This document shows positions 55,393 to 64,000 of a DNA stretch of 64,000 bases, piece by piece. This DNA is from Aquabacterium sp. J223. GTDB lineage: Bacteria; Pseudomonadota; Gammaproteobacteria; Burkholderiales; Burkholderiaceae_C. Position numbers and translations under genes: made by a program. The notes beneath the pieces are model-generated. The model did no database searches, had not been told where the DNA came from, and was given only the letters and a program-made list of their open reading frames with translations. The stretch is from contig NZ_CP088297.1 in assembly GCF_024666615.1 (NCBI RefSeq), positions 1,426,001 through 1,490,000 on the forward strand, written 5' to 3'. Positions within the stretch are counted from its first letter, which is position 1. Each line of letters opens with the position of its first letter.

Positions 55393-56721
55393 ATGCGCAC
55401 TCCAGAAGCTCCGTTCCAGGAGACCGCCTGGCCGTCCTGGCCGCACCGACTGCGCGAGGTGGCGCGTGCGGGCCTGCGGCTGCTGCAGGGCGCGGCGTGG
55501 CCGGGCCGTGCCCGCCGTGGCCGCGACGGCGTGCTGCTGCAGAACCGCAACGACGGTCCGCCCGACCTGGACGAGCTGTGGCGCGACTTCAACCGCAAGC
55601 TGTCCGGCCTGTTCGGCCAGCGCGGCGGCCGTGGCGGCGGCACCAACGGCGGCGGCAACGGCAGCGGCGGCCCGTCGTTCCAGCCGGACATGCGCAACGC
55701 GGGCATCGGCGTCGGCCTCATCGCCGGCGTGGTGGCCCTGATCTGGCTGGGCAGCGGCGTCTTCATCGTGCAGGAAGGCCATCAGGCGGTGGTCACGTCC
55801 TTCGGCCGCTATGCCTACACGGCGGACGCCGGCATCCAGTGGCGCTTCCCGTACCCCTTCCAGGCGCACGAGACGGTGGCCGTGACGCAGCTGCGATCCA
55901 AGGACATCGGCCGCAGTTCGGTGGTGCAGAGCACCGGCCTGCGCGATTCGTCGATGCTCACGCAGGACGAGAACATCGTCGACATCCGCTTCACCGTGCA
56001 GTACCGGTTGAAGGATGCGCGGGCCTACCTCTTCGAGACCCGCAACCCCGACGAGGCGGTGGAGCAGGCCGCCGAATCGGCGGTGCGCGAGATCGTCGGC
56101 CGCAGCCGCGTCGACTCGGTGCTCTACGAGCAGCGCGAAGCGGTGGCCACCGACCTGGTGAAGTCCATTCAGGCGCAGCTCGACCGCGTCAACGCCGGCC
56201 TGCTGATCGTCAACGTCAACGTGCAGAGCGTCCAGGTGCCGGAGCAGGTGCAAGCGGCGTTCAACGACGCGGTGCGGGCGGGCGCCGACCGTGACCGCTT
56301 CAAGAACGAGGGCCAGGCCTACGCCAGCGACGTCATCCCCAAGGCGCAGGGCACCGCGGCGCGGCTGCGCCAGGAAGCCGAGGCCTACAAGTCGCGCGTC
56401 GTCTCGCAGGCCGAGGGTGACGCGCAGCGCTTCCGCTCGGTGCTCGCCGAGTACCAGAAGGCGCCGGCCGTCACCCGCGACCGGCTGTACCTGGAGACCA
56501 TGCAGCAGGTCTACGGCAACGTCAGCAAGGTGATGGTCGACGTGCGCAACGGCTCCAACCTGCTGTACCTGCCGCTGGACCGGCTGATGCAGCAGGCCGG
56601 CGCCGCCGCCCCGGCCGCCACGCCGGTGCCGACGACGCCCGGCCCCGAGACGTCGAGCACCGGCGCCCTCGACCCGCGCTCGCGGGACAACCAGCGCGGT
56701 CGCGACCGCGAGACCCGTTGA
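55393..56721 (+). CDS. hflK: Membrane protease modulator HflK
   Basis: A 442-residue inner-membrane SPFH/stomatin-family protein that forms a cage with HflC around FtsH. A Gly/Arg-rich cytoplasmic stretch (residues 50-95, with DLDELWRDFNRKLSGLFG) precedes a membrane helix at about 105-125 (VGLIAGVVALIWLGSGVF). The SPFH domain follows with QEGHQAVVTSFGRYAYT and FTVQYRLKDARAYLFE. The C-terminal tail is rich in Pro, Arg and Thr. hflC lies 25 bases downstream. Confidence 0.94.
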   Translation: MRTPEAPFQETAWPSWPHRLREVARAGLRLLQGAAWPGRARRGRDGVLLQNRNDGPPDLDELWRDFNRKLSGLFGQRGGRGGGTNGGGNGSGGPSFQPDMRNAGIGVGLIAGVVALIWLGSGVFIVQEGHQAVVTSFGRYAYTADAGIQWRFPYPFQAHETVAVTQLRSKDIGRSSVVQSTGLRDSSMLTQDENIVDIRFTVQYRLKDARAYLFETRNPDEAVEQAAESAVREIVGRSRVDSVLYEQREAVATDLVKSIQAQLDRVNAGLLIVNVNVQSVQVPEQVQAAFNDAVRAGADRDRFKNEGQAYASDVIPKAQGTAARLRQEAEAYKSRVVSQAEGDAQRFRSVLAEYQKAPAVTRDRLYLETMQQVYGNVSKVMVDVRNGSNLLYLPLDRLMQQAGAAAPAATPVPTTPGPETSSTGALDPRSRDNQRGRDRETR

Positions 56722-56746
56722 ACCGCGCAACCGCAGAAGAACAACC

Positions 56747-57637
56747 ATGAACCGCATCGGTCTGTACGTCGCCGGCGCCCTGCTGCTGCTGATGCTGGCG
56801 TCCTCCACGCTCTTCGTGCTCGACCAGCGCCGCATGGCGGTCGTGTATGCCCTGGGCGAGATCAAGGAGGTCATCGTCGAGCCGGGCCTGAAGTGGAAGC
56901 TGCCGCCGCCCTTCCAGAACGTGGTCTTCCTCGACCGCCGCATCCAGACGCTGGACAGCCCGGAGACCCGGCCCATCTTCACCGCCGAGAAAAAGATCGT
57001 GGTGATCGACTGGCTGGTCAAGTGGCGCATCACCGAGCCGCGGCAGTTCATCCGCAACAACGGCGTCGACATCCGCAACCTCGAGGCGCGGCTGTCGCCG
57101 GTGGTGCAGGCGGCCTTCAACGAGGAGGTCACGCGCCGCACCGTGCGCGGCATGCTCGCCACCGAACGCGAGAGGGTGATGCAGGACGTGCAGGCGCGGC
57201 TGCAGGACGAGGCCAAGTCCTTCGGCATCGAGATCATGGACGTGCGCGTCAAGAGGGTCGACTTCGTCGCCGACATCACCGATGCGGTCTACCGCCGCAT
57301 GGAGTCCGAGCGCAAGCAGGTGGCCAACGAGCTGCGCTCGCAGGGCCAGGCCGAGGGCGAGAAGATCCGGGCCGACGCCGACCGCCAGCGCGAGGTGATC
57401 GTGGCCGAGGCCTACCGCGACGCGCAGAAGGTCAAGGGCGAAGGCGATGCCGGCGCCTCGGCGCTGTACGCCGATGCCTTCGGCCGCGACCCGCAGTTCG
57501 CGCAGTTCTACCGCAGCCTGGAGGCCTATCGCTCGGCCTTCCGGAACAAGTCCGACATGCTGGTGGTGGACCCGAGCACCGATTTCTTCCGCGCCTTCCG
57601 CGGCGGCGCCGCGCCCGCGTCCGGCAGCGGCCGCTGA
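56747..57637 (+). CDS. hflC: Membrane protease modulator HflC
   Basis: A 296-residue partner of HflK. One N-terminal membrane helix (LYVAGALLLLMLASSTLFVL) is followed by an SPFH domain: RRMAVVYALGEIKEVIVEPGLKWKLPPPFQ, DWLVKWRITEPRQFIRNN and the coiled coil ERKQVANELRSQGQAEGEKIRA. Length and pattern are those of Burkholderiales HflC. It controls FtsH activity toward membrane proteins. The DUF2065 gene starts 22 bases downstream, the usual order. Confidence 0.94.
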   Translation: MNRIGLYVAGALLLLMLASSTLFVLDQRRMAVVYALGEIKEVIVEPGLKWKLPPPFQNVVFLDRRIQTLDSPETRPIFTAEKKIVVIDWLVKWRITEPRQFIRNNGVDIRNLEARLSPVVQAAFNEEVTRRTVRGMLATERERVMQDVQARLQDEAKSFGIEIMDVRVKRVDFVADITDAVYRRMESERKQVANELRSQGQAEGEKIRADADRQREVIVAEAYRDAQKVKGEGDAGASALYADAFGRDPQFAQFYRSLEAYRSAFRNKSDMLVVDPSTDFFRAFRGGAAPASGSGR

Positions 57638-57659
57638 CGCGGCCGGCCGCTTCCGCCGC

Positions 57660-57848
57660 ATGCCGGAATCGCTGCTCGGCGCCCTGGCGCTGCTGCTCGT
57701 GCTGGAAGGGCTGCTGCCCTTCCTCAGCCCGACACGCTGGCGGCAGCTCTTCGCCCAGCTGCTGGCGTTGAGCGACGGGCAGCTGCGCTTCGTCGGCCTG
57801 TCCTGCATGATCGCCGGGCTGGTGCTGCTGCTGCTCGCCGTCGGCTGA
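57660..57848 (+). CDS. DUF2065 (YjeT-like) small membrane protein
   Basis: A 62-residue protein with two membrane helices (LLGALALLLVLEGLLPFLSP and LRFVGLSCMIAGLVLLLLA) joined by the basic loop TRWRQLFAQLL, the DUF2065 pattern. The function is unknown; it lies after hflC in many proteobacteria. No signal peptide is cleaved. A TACAAT -10 for hisZ lies 41 bases downstream of its stop. Confidence 0.85.
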   Translation: MPESLLGALALLLVLEGLLPFLSPTRWRQLFAQLLALSDGQLRFVGLSCMIAGLVLLLLAVG

Positions 57849-57920
57849 CCGGCCGCCCGCGCCGGACCGGCGCGCCGAGGGCCGCCGGTACAATGCCGCT
57901 TTCAGTCCCCCCTGAGGTCT

Positions 57921-59083
57921 ATGTCGTCTGCTTGGCTGCTGCCCGAGCACATTGCCGATGTGCTGCCGGCCCAGGCCCGGCAGATCGAGGAGCTGCGTCG
58001 GGCGCTGCTCGACATGGCCCGCGGCTACGGCTATGAGTTGGTCATGCCGCCGCTGCTCGAGCACCTGGAGTCGCTGCTGTCCGGCACCGGGGGGCGCTCA
58101 ACCTTCAGACCTTCAAGTTGGTCGACCAGCTCAGCGGCCGCTCGCTCGGCCTGCGCGCCGACACCACGCCGCAGGTCGCCCGCATCGACGCGCACCTGCT
58201 CAACCGGCGCGGTGTGACGCGGCTGTGCTACTGCGGTCCGGTGCTGCACACCCGGCCGGCGGCGCTGCACGCCACCCGCGAGCCGCTGCAGTTCGGGGCC
58301 GAGATCTACGGCCATGCCGGGCTGGAGGCGGAGCGCGAGGCGCTGGACCTGGCGCTGGACTGCCTGCGGGTGGCCGGCATCGACGACCTCGTGCTGGACC
58401 TGGCCGATGCGCGTGTGCTGGGCGGGCTGCTCGACGGCGTGGCTCTGGCGCCGGCGCGCCTGGAGGCGCTGGTCACGGCGCTGGCGGCCAAGGACACCGG
58501 CGAACTGAAGCGGCTCTCGGCCGGGCTGCCGGCCGACGTGGCGGTTGCGCTGCAGGCGCTGCCTTCGCTGTACGGCGACGAGGAGGTGCTGGCCGCCGCG
58601 CGGCGCACGCTGCCGGCGCGGCCGGGCGTGCACGCGGCGCTCGACGACCTGGCGACGCTCGCCGCGTCGCTGCGCACCGGCGGGCGTTCGCTGCGCGTGG
58701 GCTTCGACCTGTCCGACCTGGGCGGTTACGCCTACTACAGCGGCGTGCGCTTCGCGGTCTACGGCCGTGCGGCCAACGAGGCGCTGCTGCGCGGCGGCCG
58801 TTACGACGAGGTCGGTGCGGTGTTCGGGCGCAAGCGGCCGGCGGTGGGGTTCAGCCTCGACCTGAAGGCGCTGGCCGAGGCCACGCCCACGCGGCCGCTG
58901 CGCGCCGCGGTGCGCGCACCGTGGGCCGACGACGACGGCCTGCGCCATGCGGTGCAGGCGCTGCGGCAGGCCGGCGAGACGGTGGTCTGCATGCTGCCCG
59001 GGCATGAGGACGAAGGCCAGGAATTCGACTGCGACCGCGAACTGGTCGCGGACGCCGGCCGCTGGGTGGTGCGCGCGGTCTGA
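57921..59083 (+). CDS. hisZ: ATP phosphoribosyltransferase regulatory subunit HisZ (frameshifted)
   Basis: A HisRS-like regulatory subunit of about 387 residues after correction; it pairs with short HisG in the first step of histidine synthesis. Upstream frame: [54 protein letters not shown]. The break is in six G at 58089-58094; adding one G gives [32 protein letters not shown], matching the family at the same length. The later [23 protein letters not shown] and [15 protein letters not shown] are intact. It ends at 59083. Histidine auxotrophy would follow if the break were real. Confidence 0.88.
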
Positions 59084-60451
<1,368 letters not shown>

Positions 60452-60479
60452 CCTCCGACACCCGCCACCCTTGACCCAC

Positions 60480-61002
60480 ATGCTCACCGACGACGGCAAG
60501 CACCTCTACGTTTCCTGGGACGAGTACCACCTGCTCATCGAGCGCCTGGCGCTGAAGGTGCACGCCTCGGGATGGCAGTTCGACCAGATCCTGTGCCTGG
60601 CGCGTGGCGGCATGCGGCCGGGCGACGTGCTGTCGAGGGTGTTCGACAAGCCGTTGGCCATCATGTCGACGAGTTCCTACCGCGCCGAGGCCGGCACGCT
60701 GCAGGGGCGGCTGGACATGGCCAAGTACATCACGCTGCCCAAGGGCGAACTGGCCGGTCGCGTGCTGCTGGTCGACGACCTCGCCGATTCGGGCATCACG
60801 CTGCGTGCGGTGGTCGACCGGCTGCGCAGCATGCCGGCCATCGACGAACTGCGCTCCGCGGTGCTGTGGACCAAGGCGGTCTCCAGCTACACCCCCCGAC
60901 TACTACGTCGAACTGCTGCCCACCAGCCCGTGGATCCACCAGCCGTTCGAGGAGTACGACAACCTGCGCCCGGAGGGCCTGCAACGCAAATTTGCGGTGT
61001 AA
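60480..61002 (+). CDS. Phosphoribosyltransferase family protein (frameshifted)
   Basis: A type I phosphoribosyltransferase-fold protein of about 173 residues after correction. It has QILCLARGGMRPGDVLSRVF and the PRPP motif VLLVDDLADSGITLRAVVD. The frame breaks in six C at 60892-60897: removal of one C joins VLWTKAVSSYTP with DYYVELLPTSPWIHQPFEEYDN, the usual C-terminus. It resembles xanthine/hypoxanthine-type salvage enzymes (Gpt/Hpt-like), so it may take up a purine base next to purA. The ATG at 60480 is preferred; a TTG nine bases earlier is possible. Confidence 0.85.
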
Positions 61003-61005
61003 AAA

Positions 61006-61040
61006 GACGAAGGCCGCTGCGGTTGCAGCGGCCTTCGTTG
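61006..61040. terminator. Bidirectional terminator between phosphoribosyltransferase gene and tRNA-Leu
   Basis: A perfect 13-bp stem (61008-61020 with 61025-61037, loop GGTT) lies between the convergent ends. On the minus strand the stem is followed by TCTTTTT, a strong terminator for tRNA-Leu. On the plus strand it runs into TTGTT, so it can also end the purA transcript. Confidence 0.88.
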
Positions 61041-61041
61041 T

Positions 61042-61126
<85 letters not shown>

Positions 61127-61165
61127 TCTAGGAAGCGAATCCAGTCGTTTTTGACTGAAGCTAGG

Positions 61166-61195
61166 ATCATATCATCAACAAAAAGAGCAGTTCAA
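61166..61195 (-). promoter_or_regulatory. Sigma-70 promoter of tRNA-Leu
   Basis: On the minus strand TTGAAC (61190-61195) and TATGAT (61166-61171), 18 bases apart, lie 40 bases upstream of the tRNA 5' end in a locally AT-rich region. This is the best sigma-70 match in the window. Confidence 0.6.
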
Positions 61196-61221
61196 GCAGC
61201 GCCCCGACGGGCGCCGCCCTC

Positions 61222-63452
61222 ATGAGCGAAGTCGAGGGCATCGTGCTCGGTCACCGCGACGGTCACGGCTTCGTGCACCGCGGCGACGGCGAGCCCGACA
61301 TCTACCTGTCGCAGCAGGAGATGCGCGCGGTGCTGCACCGCGACCGCATCCGCGTGCGCGTGGTGCGCTACGACCGGCGTGGCCGGCCCGAAGGCCGGGT
61401 GCTCGACATCCTGGAACGGCGCAAGGCGCCGCTCATCGGCCGGCTGCTGCACGAAGGCGGCGTCTGGCTGGTGGCACCCGAGGACAAGCGCTACGGCCAG
61501 GACATCCTCATCCCGAAGAACGCGATCGCCAACGCGGCCGCCGGACAGGTGGTGGCGGTGGAGCTGACGGAGACCCCGTCGCTGTACTCGCAGCCGGTGG
61601 GACGTGTCACCGAGGTGCTGGGCGAGATCGACGACCCCGGCATGGAGATCGAGATCGCGGTGCGCAAGTACGAGGTGCCGCACCGCTTCTCGCCGGAGAC
61701 GCTGGCGCAGTCGGCCGGCCTGCCGGACAAGGTCCGGCCGGTCGACCGCAAGCACCGCATCAACCTGACCGACGTGCCGCTGGTCACCATCGACGGCGAG
61801 GACGCACGCGACTTCGACGACGCGGTGTACTGCGAGCCGCACAAGCAGGGCCGCGGCAAGACCGCCTTCAGCGGCTGGCGGCTGCTGGTGGCCATCGCCG
61901 ACGTCAGCCACTACGTCAAGCCGGGCGAGCCGCTGGACGACGATGCCTACGAGCGCGCCACCTCGGTGTACTTCCCGCGCCGCGTCATCCCGATGCTGCC
62001 CGAGAAGCTGTCCAACGGGCTGTGTTCGCTGAACCCCGACGTCGAGCGGCTGTCGATGGTGTGCGACATGCTGATCACCGCCGACGGCGAGATCCACGCC
62101 TACCAGTTCTACCCGGCGGTGATCTGCTCGCATGCGCGCATGACCTACAACGAGGTCGCGGCCATCCTGCAGAACACGCGGGGGCCTGAGGCCGCCAAGC
62201 GCGAGGAGCTGGTGCCGCACCTGCTCAACCTGCACGAGGTCTTCCGCGCGCTGCTCAAGGCCCGCGGCCAGCGCGGCGCGGTGGACTTCGAGACCACCGA
62301 GACGCAGATCGTCTGCGACGACAACGGCCGCATCGAGAAGATCGTGCCGCGCACCCGCAACGATGCGCACCGCCTGATCGAGGAGTCGATGCTCGCCGCC
62401 AACGTCTGCGCCGCGGACTTCATCGCCCTCGGCGAACACCCCAGCCTGTACCGGGTGCACGAGGGTCCGACGCCCGAGAAGCGCACGGTGCTGCAGAACT
62501 ACCTCAAGGCGCTCGGCATCGGGCTGTCGATCGGCGACGATCCGACACCGCGGGAGTTCCAGGCCATCGCGCTGGCCACCCGCGACCGGCCCGATGCCCA
62601 GCAGGTCCACACCATGCTGCTGCGCTCGATGCAGCAGGCCATCTACACCGCCGAGAACAGCGGCCATTTCGGCCTGGCGTATCCGGCCTACACCCACTTC
62701 ACCAGCCCCATCCGCCGCTACCCGGACCTGCTGGTGCACCGGGTGATCAAGGCGCTGCTGGGCGGCAAGCGCTACCACCTGCTGAGCGGCAAGCTGGAGG
62801 AGGTCGCCAAGCGCACGCGCGGCGGCAAGCCCGCCAAGCCGCAGGCCAGCGAGCTGGAGGCCTGGCAGCAGGCCGGCGTGCACTGCAGCGCCAACGAGCG
62901 CCGCGCCGACGAGGCCTCGCGCGACGTCGAGGCCTGGCTCAAGTGCCGCTACATGCGCGAGCACCTGGGCGAGGAGTTCAACGGCCAGGTCAGCGCGGTG
63001 ACGAGCTTCGGCCTCTTCGTCACGCTCGACGGGCTGTACGTCGAAGGCCTGGTCCACATCACCGAGCTCGGCGGGGAGTACTACCGCTTCGACGAGGTGC
63101 GCCAGGAACTGCGCGGCGAGCGCACCGGGATCCGCTACAGCGTGGGCAGCAAGGTGCGGGTGCAGGTCAGCCGGGTCGACCTCGACGGTCGCAAGATCGA
63201 CTTCCGCATGGTCCGCGAAGGCGACGCCGAGCGGCTGATGGCGCGGGCGCAGCGCGACAAGACGGGCGCTCCCGTCGCCGCGGGCGGGTCGGCCACCGAC
63301 GAACTGGCCGAGCTGCAGAACACCGACCGGCAGGTCAAGCGCGGGGCCCGCAAGTCGGCGTCGCGCCAGCCCGGCGCGGCCCCCGGGAGGGTGGGGCGCG
63401 CGGTGCCGGCCGGGCCACGGCCGGCACCAAGTCGCGCAAGCGCCGGCGCTGA
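61222..63452 (+). CDS. rnr: Ribonuclease R (frameshift near the C-terminus)
   Basis: A 3'-5' exoribonuclease of about 743 residues, able to degrade structured RNA. A cold-shock domain lies near residues 1-60 (GIVLGHRDGHGFVHRGD). The RNB domain has the active site DGEDARDFDDAVYC at about 195, YFPRRVIPMLPEKLSNGLCSLNP, and FTSPIRRYPDLLVHRVI. The S1 domain follows (FNGQVSAVTSFGLFVTLDGLYVEGLVHI). The basic tail KSRKRRR at 63452 is in a frame one base back: a base appears missing near 63380-63400. Without correction the frame runs past the end of the window. The ATG at 61222 gives the family start. Confidence 0.93.
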
Positions 63453-63467
63453 CGGGGGGGCGTGGGC

Positions 63468-64000
63468 TCAGCCGGCGCCGGGCCGCCCGGGGGCGGCCGG
63501 GCCGAGGCCGGTCTCGCCCAGGCCGCGCATGGCCTCCACCAGGTCGGCGGCGCGCAGCGGCAGCCGGGCCGCCGGTCCGCCGTCCTCGGCGGCCAGGCCG
63601 TGCCACTGCACGGCCGCCGCGGCCAGGGCCAGCGCTTGCGGCACCGTGTCACCGCCGTGCGCCGACCACAGGCCACCGAGCCAGCCGGCGAGCACGTCGC
63701 CGGTGCCCGGCGCCGCCAGGCGCGGGCCGCCGGTGGGGTTGATCAGCGGTACCGCCTCGGGCGCGTCGATCACCGTGCCGGAGCCCTTCAGCACCACCAC
63801 GGCGCCGGTCTCGTGCGCCAGGCGACGGGCGGCGGCCAGGCGGTCGGCCTGCACCTCGAAGGGGGTGACGCCGAGCAGCCGCGCCGCCTCCAGCGGATGG
63901 GGGGTCAGCACAGTGGGCCGCCGCCGGGCGGCGAGGGCGCCGCGCAGGGTCGGGCTGGCGGCGATGGCGTTGAGCGCGTCCGCGTCGAGCACCAGCCGCG
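63468..64000 (-). CDS. nnrD: ADP-dependent NAD(P)H-hydrate dehydratase, C-terminal part
   Basis: The window ends inside this gene: about 177 C-terminal residues are present, the start lies beyond 64000. It reads LVLDADALNAIAASP, TPHPLEAARLLGV, VVVLKGSGTVIDAP and NPTGGPRLAAPGTGDVLAGWLGGL, the carbohydrate-kinase-type (YjeF C-terminal) ADP/ATP-binding motifs. The enzyme dehydrates the S-form of damaged NADHX/NADPHX. An epimerase domain may be fused upstream, but cannot be seen. It converges on rnr; the two stops are 15 bases apart. Confidence 0.9.
   Translation of the reverse strand, partial: RLVLDADALNAIAASPTLRGALAARRRPTVLTPHPLEAARLLGVTPFEVQADRLAAARRLAHETGAVVVLKGSGTVIDAPEAVPLINPTGGPRLAAPGTGDVLAGWLGGLWSAHGGDTVPQALALAAAAVQWHGLAAEDGGPAARLPLRAADLVEAMRGLGETGLGPAAPGRPGAG

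Noticed and set aside
57952-59007. Alternative 351-residue frame over hisZ
   Set aside because: It is Arg/Ala-rich and has no family pattern. The two HisZ-like frames join after adding one G.
61192-63606. 804-residue open frame on the minus strand opposite rnr
   Set aside because: The plus strand encodes RNase R with RNB and S1 motifs; the antisense frame is low-complexity Val/Ala/Arg and has no recognisable domain.

Overview
The window is a chromosomal segment of a very GC-rich Gram-negative bacterium. The FlhDC flagellar master regulator, the motA-motB-cheY-cheZ order, several tripartite-tricarboxylate (TctC/Bug) binding proteins and the block ispG-hisS-yfgM-bamB-der-hfq-hflX-hflK-hflC-hisZ-purA all point to a betaproteobacterium of the order Burkholderiales (Rubrivivax/Leptothrix/Caldimonas-like). 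I see no insertion sequence, integrase, CRISPR array or prophage.

Region 1 (1-6.5 kb) is a glycan cluster: the end of a GT25-like enzyme, a GT11 fucosyltransferase fused to a DUF268 domain, a GT2 enzyme, a repeat-bearing lipoprotein, a class I methyltransferase and a GT32-like enzyme. It lies just upstream of the flagellar genes, so flagellin or surface-glycan decoration is a fair guess. Region 2 (6.5-14.6 kb) holds a hybrid histidine kinase whose membrane domain matches the plant ethylene receptor at every ligand-binding position I could check. A histidine phosphatase is translationally coupled to it. Then come flhDC, motAB, cheYZ and flhB, with sigma-28-type promoters before motA and cheY.

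Region 3 (14.7-30 kb) separates flhB from flhA, which are normally adjacent. It contains a GntR-TctC-amidohydrolase-TctC operon with a palindromic operator, a divergent ABC exporter and luciferase-like oxidoreductase, a MocR regulator, and a complete Nit1C cluster: MSMEG_0572 protein, Nit6803-type nitrilase, radical SAM enzyme, GNAT, AIR-synthase-like protein, glycosyltransferase, MSMEG_0570 protein and flavoprotein. Nit1C clusters have been linked to assimilation of cyanide as nitrogen source. The MocR gene diverges from the cluster across a 294-bp region with five TTGATC-like boxes.

Region 4 (30-41 kb) carries flhA, a third TctC protein, small ORFs, hemP with a Fur box, pncB, a PP2C phosphatase, ydcH and a DinG-type helicase. 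Region 5 (39.5-64 kb) is the conserved housekeeping block: bamD, rluD, scpB, rluB, ndk, rlmN, pilW, rodZ, ispG, hisS, yfgM, bamB, der, hfq, hflX, hflKC, hisZ, purA, a phosphoribosyltransferase, tRNA-Leu(CAG), rnr and nnrD.

Ten single-base frameshifts, seven of them in clear G or C runs of 5 to 6 bases, interrupt nine otherwise well-conserved genes. They look more like uncorrected sequencing indels than real gene loss. The affected genes are annotated here as single CDSs with the break stated.
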